From an uncultured Pseudomonadales bacterium (GTDB taxonomy: Bacteria; Pseudomonadota; Gammaproteobacteria; Pseudomonadales; Azotimanducaceae): 64,000 nt of DNA. Shown here piece after piece: positions 44,043-52,544 of the stretch. Each line of letters starts with the position of its first letter. The first letter of the stretch is position 1. Both the position numbers and the translations under genes were made by a program. The DNA lies in contig OY282379.1 of assembly GCA_958295875.1 (NCBI GenBank), forward strand, positions 496,001-560,000, given 5' to 3'. The notes under the pieces were generated by a model. It ran no database searches. It was not told where the DNA came from and was given only the letters and a program-made list of their open reading frames with translations.

Positions 44043-44966
44043 ATGGAAAGATCGCTCATCACGGATACGGACGTGGCGACCCGGTCGCGATGGATCGCTA
44101 AGATCGAGGGTGTGAGCGACGGTTTCGCGGCAGCGACTGGTGAACTGGAAAGGGAACTCGCCGACGAGATCACCAGCCAAGGCAGCAGCGCACTCATCGG
44201 CCACCTGCGGCTGTGCGGCGTGATCCCCGAGTCCTACGTCTACGACAGCAGCGCAGAGAAGCTCTACGCCAAGTACACGGACATAGTGATTCACGAAGCA
44301 TTCAAGGCTATCGGCCTTGTGAGTACCGTGCTGACAGAGCGCACCGACTCTGCTGACGTGGAGTGCGTTTGCGACAGCTACAGCTTCGTGGCGGACGCCA
44401 AGGCTTTCCGGCTGAGCCGCACCGCAAAGAACCAAAAGGACTTCAAGGTTCAGGCGTTGGACAACTGGAAGCACGGCAAGCGCTATGCGATGGTGGTATG
44501 CCCTGTCTATCAGTTGCCATCTAGAACAAGCCAGATTTATCAGCAGGCCATCGCGCGCTCGGTGTGTGTGTACACCTACACGCATTTAGCTTGCCTTGTT
44601 CGATACGCTGAGAGTCTTGGCACCAACGCCAGTTCAAGCCTGCTCCATGAGGTGTTCCTGGCCACTGAAGCGATGCTGCCGACGAAGAACGCCAACGACT
44701 ACTGGCGGGCGCTCAACGGTGTGTTGTTGGCTCGGGCCAGCACGTCGGAACTATGGCGCGAAGAAAAGATGGCTTTGCTGGAATCCATTGAAGTCGTCCG
44801 GGCAGAGGCACTGCGGTTCCTCGCCGAAGAGCGGCGCAGGATCATGTCTCTCACACGACAAGAGGCGATCCGCGAAGTGCTTGCCAGCCGAAAGTTAGAC
44901 GCTCGCGTGCGGGCCGTGGAGTCGGCCGCGGCGAACGGCCTGCTGGAAGTCGGTGAGGTGGAATGA
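44043..44966 (+). CDS. HindIII-family type II restriction endonuclease
   Basis: A 307-residue protein. The segment KAFRLSRTAKNQKDFKV, preceded by VADA, matches R.HindIII essentially residue for residue, and includes the catalytic Asp and Asp-x-Lys (D-A-K). Around it, KYTDIVIHEAFKAIG and YQLPSRTSQIYQQAIARSV also follow R.HindIII. The predicted target is therefore A^AGCTT. GC is lower than in core genes. The methylase gene overlaps by 4 bp (ATGA), so the pair is a compact R-M unit with the nuclease first. No controller (C) gene is visible, so how the methylase gets ahead is unclear. The R.HindIII-type order of genes is similar as I recall. Confidence 0.92.
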   Translation: MERSLITDTDVATRSRWIAKIEGVSDGFAAATGELERELADEITSQGSSALIGHLRLCGVIPESYVYDSSAEKLYAKYTDIVIHEAFKAIGLVSTVLTERTDSADVECVCDSYSFVADAKAFRLSRTAKNQKDFKVQALDNWKHGKRYAMVVCPVYQLPSRTSQIYQQAIARSVCVYTYTHLACLVRYAESLGTNASSSLLHEVFLATEAMLPTKNANDYWRALNGVLLARASTSELWREEKMALLESIEVVRAEALRFLAEERRRIMSLTRQEAIREVLASRKLDARVRAVESAAANGLLEVGEVE

Positions 44967-45901
44967 ACGGTCGCTATCTCGACAGCATCACGCTCGCAGA
45001 CTGCCGAGAACATCTTCCCCGTCTCGACGACGACAGCATCGAGTTGCTGCTTTCGGACATTCCATATGGCATCTCCATGGACGATTGGGACATGCTGCAT
45101 AGCAACAAAAACTCCGCGCTGCTCGGGAAGTCGCCCGCGCAGCAGGGCAAGGCCGCGTTCAAGCGACGCGGAAAGCCGATTAACGGATGGTCTAGGTTAG
45201 ACCGCAACATCGGCAGCGAATACGAGGACTGGTGCCGGTCTTGGGCGCGGCTGGTGTTTCCCAAACTGAAGAACGGCAGCTCGGTGCTGCTGTTCGGTGC
45301 TCGTCGAACAATCCACCGTGTAGTCAACGCCTTTGAGGACAGCGGCTTCCTGCTAAAGGACATGCTCGCTTGGAAGAAGCAGTCGGCCTTCCAGCGAGCA
45401 CAGCGCGTGAGCGTCGTCCTAGAGAGACGCGGCTTAGATAAGGCCGCCGAAGAGTGGAGCGGCTGGCGCCTAGGCAATTTGGCACCGATGTTCGAGCCGA
45501 TCGCATGGCTGACGAAGCCATATTGCATTGGCGGCACCATTGCGGATAACGTCCTCGAGCACGGCGTGGGTGCGATGAACACGGACGTCTGCTCGCAGTA
45601 TGGCGTTGGTGCAACGAACGTTCTTGAGTTCGCGTTCAAAGGTGACGAGCAGCGAATCCACGAGGCGCAAAAGCCAGTCAACCTAGTGTCCTTCTTGATT
45701 GAATTGACGACCCGGGAAGGACAAACGGTACTCGATCCGTTCATCGGCAGCGGCACGACCGCGGTTGCGGCGAAACGCCTCAATCGACGATTTGTTGGCT
45801 TTGAAGCCGTGGATGCGTTCCACAAGTCAGCGTGCCGACGACTGCGCGATGAGAGTAGCAGGGCACCGAGTGGGGGGCGGTCGCAAATGCCCTTGATTTG
45901 A
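44963..45901 (+). CDS. HindIII-type DNA adenine N6 methyltransferase
   Basis: A 312-residue beta-class N6-adenine methyltransferase. Motif IV is SDIPYGISMDDWDMLHSNKN near residue 30; DIPY in place of DPPY is also found in M.HindIII. SAM motif I is LDPFIGSGTTAVAAKRLNRR near residue 258. Motif order (IV before I) defines the beta class. It protects AAGCTT sites against the adjoining nuclease, with which it overlaps by 4 bp. The protein is complete, with a short Ser/Arg-rich end. Downstream, 45902-46138 holds no clear gene. Confidence 0.92.
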   Translation: MNGRYLDSITLADCREHLPRLDDDSIELLLSDIPYGISMDDWDMLHSNKNSALLGKSPAQQGKAAFKRRGKPINGWSRLDRNIGSEYEDWCRSWARLVFPKLKNGSSVLLFGARRTIHRVVNAFEDSGFLLKDMLAWKKQSAFQRAQRVSVVLERRGLDKAAEEWSGWRLGNLAPMFEPIAWLTKPYCIGGTIADNVLEHGVGAMNTDVCSQYGVGATNVLEFAFKGDEQRIHEAQKPVNLVSFLIELTTREGQTVLDPFIGSGTTAVAAKRLNRRFVGFEAVDAFHKSACRRLRDESSRAPSGGRSQMPLI

Positions 45902-46138
45902 GAGCAGCCGGCCGATGCACAGACCGCCAGGCTCCCACACATGGCTGCCTGACCAGCCATAGTCCAGAAGGTCGGCGAGGCCCCACAAGCCACACTGGCC
46001 ACCTAGGGCGAGGCGCACACCGATGGCGCACCGCGCCGGTAGCGGTTCCCAAGGCCGTGTCAACCGACCGCCACGGCCTCTGCCCAAGCACCCTACAGTA
46101 CAATTTTCGCGTTGTCCGAAGGCTTCGGGAGTGTGGCG

Positions 46139-47005
46139 ATGGATCTTGCGAGAACCGGCGTTTGGTATTTCACCGATGGCATGGCCGCGATGGAGGCGGC
46201 GGAGGCGGCGCAGCGCATCGAAGCGCTCGGCTACAGCGCCTTGTGGATTCCGGAGACCGTCGGGCGCCACCCCTTCGCCCACGCCGCTTGGCTGTTGGCG
46301 AACACGGCGAAGCTCGTCGTGGCCACCGGCATCGCCTCCATCTACCACCGCGAGCCGGGCATCACGCTCGCTGCGCAGCAGACCCTCGCTGAGCAATCCG
46401 GCAACCGCTTTCTGCTTGGCCTCGGCGTGTCGCACAAGCCGATGGTGGAGGGCGTGCGCGGCCTCGCGTACGGCAAGCCCGTCGCCACCATGCGCGCCTA
46501 CTTGGAGCAGATGGACAGCGCGCCCTACATGGGGCCAAAGGCCGCCGACGCCCCGCCCCGCGTCATCGCCGCGCTGGGGCCGAAGATGCTGGAACTCGCC
46601 CGCGACGCCTGCCAGGGCGCCCACCCGTACTTCACATCGCCGGAACACACCGCCATGGCGCGCAAGACGTTGGGGCCGCAGCCGTGGCTCTGCGTGGAGC
46701 AGAAGGTCGTCCTTGAAGAAGATGCGGACAAGGCGCGCAAGGTGGCCCGCGAGACGGCGCGCATGTACTTGGGGCTGCCGAACTACCGCAACAATTGGCT
46801 GCGCATGGGCCTCACGGAGGAAGACCTTGCCGATGGCGGTTCCGACGCCTTCATCGACGCCACCTTCGCGTGGGGCGACGCGGACGCGATCAAGGCGCGC
46901 ATCCAAGCGCACCAAGAAGCCGGCGCCTCACATGTGTGCATCCAGCCCGTCAATCCCGATGGCTCGCGCGCGCTGCATTGGGAGACCTTGGAGGCGCTGG
47001 CGTGA
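46139..47005 (+). CDS. LLM-class flavin-dependent oxidoreductase
   Basis: A 288-residue luciferase-like monooxygenase-fold protein. The start MDLARTGVWYFTDGMAAMEA has GGGAG 6 bp upstream. Typical features are the (beta/alpha)8 segments EALGYSALWIPETVGRHPFA, VVATGIASIYHREPGITLAA and RFLLGLGVSHKPMVEG. Cofactor (F420 or FMN) and substrate are not decided by sequence; such enzymes are frequent in Actinobacteria and uncultured marine Proteobacteria. TACAAT at 46099-46104 may be its -10. Its stop overlaps the GTG start of an SDR gene, so the two are co-expressed. Confidence 0.85.
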   Translation: MDLARTGVWYFTDGMAAMEAAEAAQRIEALGYSALWIPETVGRHPFAHAAWLLANTAKLVVATGIASIYHREPGITLAAQQTLAEQSGNRFLLGLGVSHKPMVEGVRGLAYGKPVATMRAYLEQMDSAPYMGPKAADAPPRVIAALGPKMLELARDACQGAHPYFTSPEHTAMARKTLGPQPWLCVEQKVVLEEDADKARKVARETARMYLGLPNYRNNWLRMGLTEEDLADGGSDAFIDATFAWGDADAIKARIQAHQEAGASHVCIQPVNPDGSRALHWETLEALA

Positions 47006-47670
47006 GCGCCTTCGACGGCAAGCGTGTGGTGGTGACCGGCGCGGCCGGCGCCCTTGGCAGCGTGGTCGCGCAGGCGTTCCACGATGCCGGCGCCAACGTG
47101 GCCGGCATCGATGTGGTGGCAGCGGCGGCACCGTGGCGAACCGTCGTCGCGGACCTGACGCAACCAGAGGCGGCCCGCGACGCGGCGCGGCAGCTCGGCG
47201 CCATCGATGTGCTTGCCAACATCGCCGGCGGCTTTGCCATGGGGCCGTCCGTGGCAGACACCTCGGATGAAGCGTGGAATGAGATGTTCGACTTGAACGT
47301 GCGCACCCTGTTCAACATGGCGCGGGCGGCAGTGCCCGGCATGAAGGAGCGTGGGACGGGCAAGATCGTCAACATCGGCGCCCGTGCCGCCTTGCGTGGG
47401 GCTGGCGCGATGGGTGCCTACTGCGCCGCAAAAAGCGTCGTCGTGCGGTTGACGGAAGCGTTGGCGGACGAACTCAAGGCATTCGGCATCAACGTGAACT
47501 GCGTGCTGCCGAGCATCATCGACACGCCGCGCAACCGCGCCGACATGCCCAAGGCGGATTTCTCGAAGTGGGTGGTGCCGGCGGACATCGCCGCGGTGGT
47601 GCTGTTCCTCGCCTCCGACGGCGCGCGGGCGATGCATGGCGCCGCGCTGCCGGTGGAAGGGCTGTCCTAA
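47002..47670 (+). CDS. Short-chain dehydrogenase/reductase
   Basis: A 222-residue SDR. The GTG start overlaps the previous stop (GTGA). Cofactor motif VVTGAAGALGSVVAQAF near residues 10-26, a NIAGG motif in VLANIAGGFAMGP, and the catalytic Ser-Tyr-Lys region GAYCAAKSVVVRLTEALA, with Tyr near 140 and Lys near 144. The Ser position is taken by Ala/Arg in NIGARAALRGAGAMGAYCAA, which is unusual and could reduce activity. A short-chain alcohol or keto substrate from the LLM enzyme's pathway is a guess. Confidence 0.85.
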   Translation: MSAFDGKRVVVTGAAGALGSVVAQAFHDAGANVAGIDVVAAAAPWRTVVADLTQPEAARDAARQLGAIDVLANIAGGFAMGPSVADTSDEAWNEMFDLNVRTLFNMARAAVPGMKERGTGKIVNIGARAALRGAGAMGAYCAAKSVVVRLTEALADELKAFGINVNCVLPSIIDTPRNRADMPKADFSKWVVPADIAAVVLFLASDGARAMHGAALPVEGLS

Positions 47671-47745
47671 CGGGGGCGCCGGCCCCGCCTCATTCGCTCG
47701 CCTCGACGCATCTCCGGCGGCGGTGCCAAGCTGAAGCCCGCGCAG

Positions 47746-48129
47746 CTACTTCGACGCCTCCACCATGTACTCCACGGCTTCGCGCAGCGTTGCGTCATCG
47801 CACCGCATGCAAAGTCCACGCGGGGGCATGGCCGGTGGGATGCCTTCGATGGTGGTTCGCACCAATTCATCCACGCCCCGTTCGATGCGCGGCGCCCAAT
47901 CTTCCTTCGCGCCCAACAACGGGGCGCCGGCGGTGCCGGCGGCGTGGCAGGAGAAGCAGTAGCGCTCATAGGTGATCTTGCCGGGGTGCGGGGGAGCGGG
48001 CTCGTCAACGGCCGCAGCGCTGACGCCACCAGCCGCCGCCACACCGGCCGGCGGCCCTCCCTGTTCGCAGGCGCAAACCAGCATCACCACGCCCAAGGCC
48101 GCCCACCGCCGCAAAGCCAATGCCGCCAC
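47746..48129 (-). CDS. Cytochrome c5-type mono-haem lipoprotein
   Basis: A 127-residue protein with a GTG start (GGAGAGG just upstream). Hydrophobic helix LRRWAALGVVMLVCAC gives a probable lipobox at VCAC. After an Ala/Gly/Pro linker comes ERYCFSCHAAGTAGAPLLG (haem site), DDLV-type helix WAPRIERGVDELVRTTIEGI and PPAMPPRGLCMRCDDATLRE, the second Cys pair and axial Met region of cytochrome c5. It carries electrons in the periplasm, probably to a terminal oxidase. It is divergent from ahcY with 73 bp between starts. Confidence 0.88.
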   Translation of the reverse strand: MAALALRRWAALGVVMLVCACEQGGPPAGVAAAGGVSAAAVDEPAPPHPGKITYERYCFSCHAAGTAGAPLLGAKEDWAPRIERGVDELVRTTIEGIPPAMPPRGLCMRCDDATLREAVEYMVEASK

Positions 48130-48202
48130 GTCCTCTCCCTTCGCCCGCCTGTCGCCGGGCGCGCATTGTATAGAATGGCGCGTTTTCGCTTGAGGAGCCT
48201 CC

Positions 48203-49576
48203 ATGCCGGACATGCCGGACGACCATAAGGTCGCCAACATTGAACTCGCCGCGTTCGGCCGCCGCGAGATCACGTTGGCGCAAGGCGAGATGCCGGCACT
48301 GATGGCGCTCCGTCGCAGATACGAGGCGACGCAGCCCTTGGCGGGCGCGCGCATCATCGGCTGCATCCACATGACGGTGCAGACGGCTGTGCTCATCGAA
48401 ACCTTGGTGGCCCTCGGCGCCGAGGTGCGCTGGTCTTCCTGCAACATCTTCTCCACGCAAGACCACGCCGCCGCGGCGATGGCGGCGACCGGCGTGCCTG
48501 TCTATGCGTGGAAGGGCGAGACGGAAGCGGAATACGAGTGGTGCCTCGAGCAGACCATCTTGAAGGACGGCGTGCCTTGGAACGCCAACCTGCTGCTCGA
48601 CGACGGCGGCGACCTGACGCAGATGGTGCATGACAAGTACCCGCAGATGCTCGACGCCATCCACGGCGTCAGCGAAGAAACCACCACCGGCGTGCATCGC
48701 CTGTTGGAGATGATGGCGAACGGCGAGCTCAAGACGCCGGCGATCAACGTTAACGATTCGGTAACCAAATCGAAGAACGACAACCGCTACGGCTGCCGCC
48801 ACGGCCTCAACGACGCCATCAAGCGCGCCACGGACATGTTGATGGCGGGCAAGCGGGCACTCGTGGTGGGTTATGGGGACGTCGGCAAGGGCTCTGCCCA
48901 GAGCCTGCGCCAGGAAGGCATGATCGTGCGCGTCGCCGAGGTAGACCCGATCTGCGCGATGCAGGCCTGCTTGGATGGCTACGAGTTGGTTTCCGCCTAC
49001 GCCGGCGGCGCGAACACCGGCCGCGTGGAAGACCTCAACCGCCGCCTGCTCGAAGACACAGACCTGCTCGTCACCTGCACCGGCAACACCGGCGTGTGCG
49101 ACGAAGCCATGCTGCGCGGGCTGAAGCGCGGCGCCGTGGTGTGCAACATCGGCCACTTCGACAACGAAATCGACACCGCCTTCATGCGCCGCGAGTGGCG
49201 CTGGGAAACCGTCAAGGATCAGGTTCACCAAGTGTTCCGCAGCGAAGACCTCTCGGACTACCTGATCCTGCTTTCCGAAGGACGCTTAGTGAATCTCGGC
49301 AACGCGATGGGGCACCCCTCGCGGGTGATGGACGGCTCTTTCGCCAATCAGGTGCTCGCGCAAATGCACCTCTTCGAGGAGCGGTGGGCGGAGCAGCCCG
49401 CAGATCAACGTGCGCCGGTGAGCGTCGAAGTGCTGCCGAAGAAGCTGGACGAAGAGGTCGCCGAGCTGATGGTGGAGGGCTTTGGCGGCGTGTTGACGAA
49501 GCTCACCGGCGAGCAGGCGAGTTACATCAACGTGGCGCGGGAAGGGCCGTTCAAGCCGGATAGCTACAAGTATTGA
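48203..49576 (+). CDS. ahcY: Adenosylhomocysteinase
   Basis: A 457-residue NAD-dependent enzyme that splits S-adenosylhomocysteine into adenosine and homocysteine, recycling the product of all SAM methylations. The start [19 protein letters not shown] has GAGGAG upstream. Substrate-site segments [20 protein letters not shown] and [23 protein letters not shown] site [20 protein letters not shown]-terminal [12 protein letters not shown] that reaches into the partner subunit. Complete and canonical. Its leader is short (73 bp to the divergent gene) and I see no SAH riboswitch there. The 3' end converges on the selenoprotein gene across a hairpin. Confidence 0.97.
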   Translation: MPDMPDDHKVANIELAAFGRREITLAQGEMPALMALRRRYEATQPLAGARIIGCIHMTVQTAVLIETLVALGAEVRWSSCNIFSTQDHAAAAMAATGVPVYAWKGETEAEYEWCLEQTILKDGVPWNANLLLDDGGDLTQMVHDKYPQMLDAIHGVSEETTTGVHRLLEMMANGELKTPAINVNDSVTKSKNDNRYGCRHGLNDAIKRATDMLMAGKRALVVGYGDVGKGSAQSLRQEGMIVRVAEVDPICAMQACLDGYELVSAYAGGANTGRVEDLNRRLLEDTDLLVTCTGNTGVCDEAMLRGLKRGAVVCNIGHFDNEIDTAFMRREWRWETVKDQVHQVFRSEDLSDYLILLSEGRLVNLGNAMGHPSRVMDGSFANQVLAQMHLFEERWAEQPADQRAPVSVEVLPKKLDEEVAELMVEGFGGVLTKLTGEQASYINVAREGPFKPDSYKY

Positions 49577-49626
49577 AGGGCACCGGGCAAAGCATCTCGG
49601 CGCCAGCCGCTCGCGCCCAACATCCC

Positions 49627-49649
49627 AGCGTGGCCGACTGGGCCACGCT
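49627..49649. terminator. Hairpin between ahcY and the selenoprotein gene
   Basis: AGCGTGGCC (49627-49635), 5-base loop, GGCCACGCT (49641-49649): a perfect 9-bp stem. It lies 50 bp after the ahcY stop and 17 bp after the end of the convergent gene, so it could serve both directions. No T tract. A smaller GGCG-GTAA-CGCC hairpin follows at about 49652-49663. Confidence 0.5.
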
Positions 49650-49665
49650 TCGGCGGTAACGCCGC

Positions 49666-49896
49666 CTACACGGCGGCGCCGGCCTTCAGGCTCTCAATCA
49701 ACTGGCCTTCGTCCGGAAACTCGCCGGTCTCGTGCTTGGAGTAGACGATGCGCCCATCCACCTCAACGTCGAACACGCCACCGCCGCCCGCCGTCAACTC
49801 TGCGTCCACATCGAACGCTTGCTTGAGCTTTGCGGCCAAACTGACCGCCTTGGGTTTGTAGTTTCAAACAGCGCAGTAGGTAATCGAAACGTCCAA
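49666..49896 (-). CDS. SelW-like (Rdx family) probable selenoprotein with in-frame UGA
   Basis: A 76-residue protein read through one UGA (49864-49866). It begins at a TTG with GGAGG 5 bp upstream: MDVSITYCAV, then UGA, then NYKPKAVSLAAKLKQAF, ending GGGGVFDVEVDGRIVYSKHE and TGEFPDEGQLIESLKAGAAV. This is a complete Rdx/SelW fold: strand, CxxC loop, helix, the GGGGVFDV strand pair and the final helix. The UGA is at the second Cys of the CxxC redox motif, so the product would be C-A-V-U, as in known SelW-like proteins. There is no other frame break. Downstream of the UGA a small stem (CCAA/UUGG) with GGU in its loop is possible, as a bacterial SECIS needs. SelW-like proteins are thiol-selenol redox proteins; partners are unclear. 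The alternative is a Cys-to-stop nonsense mutant. Confidence 0.75.
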
Positions 49897-50043
49897 AGCA
49901 GCCTCCGCTTTCCGAACTCATCCACCTAGGCTGCGCACGATAGCAGCCTTCGCCCACGAACGATAGCGCAGCTGGCCGCGCTTGAGCCGGGGCGCACCGC
50001 CATAACCGCACGGCGCCCCAACGCCACCACGCCCGCGCAATCC

Positions 50044-50517
50044 TCAGTAGCGCCCACCCAGCTTGCGATGATCCCAAGTGACGTAGCGTTCCGGCGTGAA
50101 CCGCAGCGCCACGCGCTTCGCTGCGTTCGCGGCCACGGCTTCGCGCATCGTTGCCCGCTCGGCCTCGCTCAGCGAGCGCCCCTTGGCGTTGATGGTGACG
50201 AGGATGTCCTTCACCGCCTCCACGTCTGCCACGATTTCGGTGTGTGCGTAGATCATCACGCCGCGCAACTCTCCGTAGGTCTTGCCGCTCTCCACCAAGA
50301 GTGCCGCCTTGGGGTCGCGCTGCCAGTTCTTCACCTTCTGGCTCTTGGAGAACGTTGAGCAAAGCAGGCGCTCCTGCGCATCCACCCCAAACCACATCGG
50401 CATCGGGTGCGGATAGCCGTTGCGCCCGTTGGAGACGATGATGAGCGTCTGCGCGGTGGCGAGATAGTCCTGCCTTTCGGCATCGGTCATCTGAATCAGT
50501 TCGCGGCGTGAAGGCAT
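50044..50517 (-). CDS. PPOX-class (pyridoxamine oxidase-like) flavin-binding protein
   Basis: A 157-residue split-beta-barrel protein. MPSRRELIQMTDAERQDYLA then TLIIVSNGRNGYPHPMPMWF, where the strand pair holds flavin or F420, RLLCSTFSKSQKVKNWQRDP with the phosphate-binding residues, and KAALLVESGKTYGELRGVMI. This is the TIGR03618/PPOX group, often F420-dependent in Actinobacteria, FMN or haem binding elsewhere. Cofactor unknown here. The upstream gap to the CaiB-type gene is 51 bp on the same strand, so it might share that transcript. Confidence 0.85.
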   Translation of the reverse strand: MPSRRELIQMTDAERQDYLATAQTLIIVSNGRNGYPHPMPMWFGVDAQERLLCSTFSKSQKVKNWQRDPKAALLVESGKTYGELRGVMIYAHTEIVADVEAVKDILVTINAKGRSLSEAERATMREAVAANAAKRVALRFTPERYVTWDHRKLGGRY

Positions 50518-50568
50518 GGGTCTCCCTTGTCGTCCCTCCCAAGCGGTCGGGCGGATTGTACGCCCGGT

Positions 50569-51690
50569 CTAGGCCGCGAACTCGGCGCGAATGTCTGCGC
50601 CGTGGGCGTCCAGCGCGGGGATGTCCAACGGCTCCGGCTGCTCCCGCGAGGCGTCGGGATGCGCCGGCAAGGCCACGTCGCCGGTGGGGCTGCCCGCCGT
50701 CCACTGCCGCAGCGCCGGATGCGCAGCGAGCCCGGCCAAGTCATTCACGGCGCCGAAGGCGATGCGGGCGGCTCGCAGCTTGGCTTCCACCTCCACCCGC
50801 GTATGCCGCGCAAAGAACGCTTGCACCACGCCATCCACTTCGTCGCGCCGCTCCACGCGGCGGGAATTGGTGGCGTATCGGTCGTCTGCCGCCAAGTCTG
50901 GGCGCTGCATCGCTCGGCCAGCCAAGTCCCGCCACTCCCGGTCGCTCTGCGCGGAGATCACCACCGTCGCCCCGTCCGCGGTCACGAAGCCACCGTAGGG
51001 GGCGATGGATGGGTGCGCCAAGCCCACCCGCGCCGGGCCGACGCCGGCGCTGCCATAGTGCAACAGCGGCACCGCCATCCACTCCGACATCACGCTGAAG
51101 AGCGAGAGCTTCACGCCGCGGCCCACGCCGGTGCGCTCGCGCTCGAACAACGCCTCGGTGATGGCCAGCGCCGCGCTCACTCCGGTGGCGATGTCGCACA
51201 AGGACACACCCACCCGGCCATATTCGCCGGGAGCGCCAGACACTGAAACGAGGCCGGATTCCGCCTGCACCAACAGGTCATACGCCTTCATGCGCGCATA
51301 GGCGTTGTCTTCGCCATAACCGGAGATGTCGCAGGTGACGAGGCGCGGATGGCGCTCGCGCAGCGCTTCCGAGCCGAGCCCAGAACGGGCCGCGGCACCC
51401 ACGGCGAGGTTCTGAATGAACACGTCTGCTTGGGCGAGGATGCGATGCAACAGCGCTTGGTCAGCGGCATCCTTGATGTTCACCGCCAAGGACTCCTTGC
51501 CGCGATTCAGCCAAGCGAAGTAGGCAGATTGGCCATTGGCTGCGGCGTCGTAGGCGCGGGCGAAATCACCTTCCGGGCGTTCCAGCTTGATGACGCGGGC
51601 GCCGGCGTCCGCCAAGCGGCAGGATGCCATGGGCGCCGCCACGGCTTGCTCCAACGCAACCACCAAGATGCCTTCCAACGGCCCCGGCAT
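50569..51690 (-). CDS. CaiB/BaiF-type CoA transferase
   Basis: A 373-residue class III CoA transferase, start MPGPLEGILVVALEQAVAAP. It moves CoA between carboxylic acids. CoA-binding and catalytic region: ADAGARVIKLERPEGDFARA, LNRGKESLAVNIKDAADQAL, and the catalytic Asp in the segment MKAYDLLVQAESGLVSVSGA. The substrate is not defined by sequence (formyl-, carnitinyl-, succinyl- or aryl-CoA types all share this). Its ATG shares one base with the stop of the upstream membrane-protein gene (TGATG), so it is co-translated with it. Confidence 0.9.
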   Translation of the reverse strand: MPGPLEGILVVALEQAVAAPMASCRLADAGARVIKLERPEGDFARAYDAAANGQSAYFAWLNRGKESLAVNIKDAADQALLHRILAQADVFIQNLAVGAAARSGLGSEALRERHPRLVTCDISGYGEDNAYARMKAYDLLVQAESGLVSVSGAPGEYGRVGVSLCDIATGVSAALAITEALFERERTGVGRGVKLSLFSVMSEWMAVPLLHYGSAGVGPARVGLAHPSIAPYGGFVTADGATVVISAQSDREWRDLAGRAMQRPDLAADDRYATNSRRVERRDEVDGVVQAFFARHTRVEVEAKLRAARIAFGAVNDLAGLAAHPALRQWTAGSPTGDVALPAHPDASREQPEPLDIPALDAHGADIRAEFAA

Positions 51691-52544
51691 CAGTCGGCCT
51701 GCGCGCTTGTCTCGCCGGGCCCCGCGGGCCTTGGCGGCGAGGACGGCTCGGCGTCGCCCGGCCTTAAGCCACCGTCCAGGCCTGCGCCAATGTCGAGCCA
51801 TGTGCCGGTGGCGTCGGCCGAGGCCAACTTCAGGGGCGCCTGCCCACGGTACTTCAGCAGGCGCTGATACATGATGCCGTGGGCGCTGTAGAGGAGCGCA
51901 TTGCGAAACACGCCTTCCGTGTCCGCGCCCTCGGCGCGGCGCAGCAGATCCTCAAAGGTCTGCGCGAAATGGTTGGAGTGGCGCGCCCGCACCGGCGTGC
52001 CGTAGAAGAACTCGTAGCGCTCCGCTTCGCTGTCTGCGGCAAGGTAGAACTCGATCACTTGGCGCGAGAAAATCTCCGTGTCGTTCATGGTGAGCTCCGC
52101 GAACAGCTGCACTTGGCGCTCGCGGCTCACCTTGCCTCCCGCTTGCGCCCCCTGGCTGGAGATGTAGAGGAAGCCAGAGATGGTGCCCAGCTGGGCGCGA
52201 ATCTGCGCCTGCAGCTGCAAATAAGCCTCTTGGCGGGCGTGTACTTCGCTCGCCTTCATGCTCGCGGATTGGATGACGGCCTGCTCGGTGGAGCGCTTGA
52301 TCTCCTCGTGCTGGGCGCGCAGGGCGCTGGTGGTTTCCTGCAGTTCCTTGCGCTGCAGGAAGTAGCCGATCACCAGCCACAGGAACGCGAGCGGCGCGAA
52401 GGCGCCTTCAAGGAAGCTGCCGAGGTTCTCCGCCGGCATGGCGAGGATGGCACCCATGCCACGCTGCAGAATGTAGAGCAGCGCCAGCGACAGGTACACC
52501 GCAGTGACGCAGACGCCCAGCCAAATGCGCCAATCCAGCTTCAC
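51690..52544 (-). CDS. Membrane protein with two N-terminal helices and a coiled coil
   Basis: A 284-residue protein, GTG start chosen because it overlaps the previous stop by 4 bp (GTGA). TM1 WLGVCVTAVYLSLALLYILQ and TM2 AFAPLAFLWLVIGYFLQRKE, then a long coiled coil (QETTSALRAQHEEIKRSTEQ and on) and a globular tail (RQVIEFYLAADSEAERYEFF). The end is Pro/Ser-rich. I do not recognise a family. It lies between a GPH transporter and a CoA transferase in one transcript, so a role with the transporter is possible but unproven. Confidence 0.7.
   Translation of the reverse strand: MKLDWRIWLGVCVTAVYLSLALLYILQRGMGAILAMPAENLGSFLEGAFAPLAFLWLVIGYFLQRKELQETTSALRAQHEEIKRSTEQAVIQSASMKASEVHARQEAYLQLQAQIRAQLGTISGFLYISSQGAQAGGKVSRERQVQLFAELTMNDTEIFSRQVIEFYLAADSEAERYEFFYGTPVRARHSNHFAQTFEDLLRRAEGADTEGVFRNALLYSAHGIMYQRLLKYRGQAPLKLASADATGTWLDIGAGLDGGLRPGDAEPSSPPRPAGPGETSAQAD

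Noticed and set aside
45902..46138. Possible minus-strand gene after the methylase (stretch reading GQCGLWGLADLLDYGW)
   Set aside because: The stretch looks protein-like but has no convincing start, no ribosome-binding site and no family I know; it may be a relic.
48130..48202. SAH riboswitch before ahcY
   Set aside because: The gap is only 73 bp, shared with a divergent gene, and I could not build the pseudoknot fold from it.
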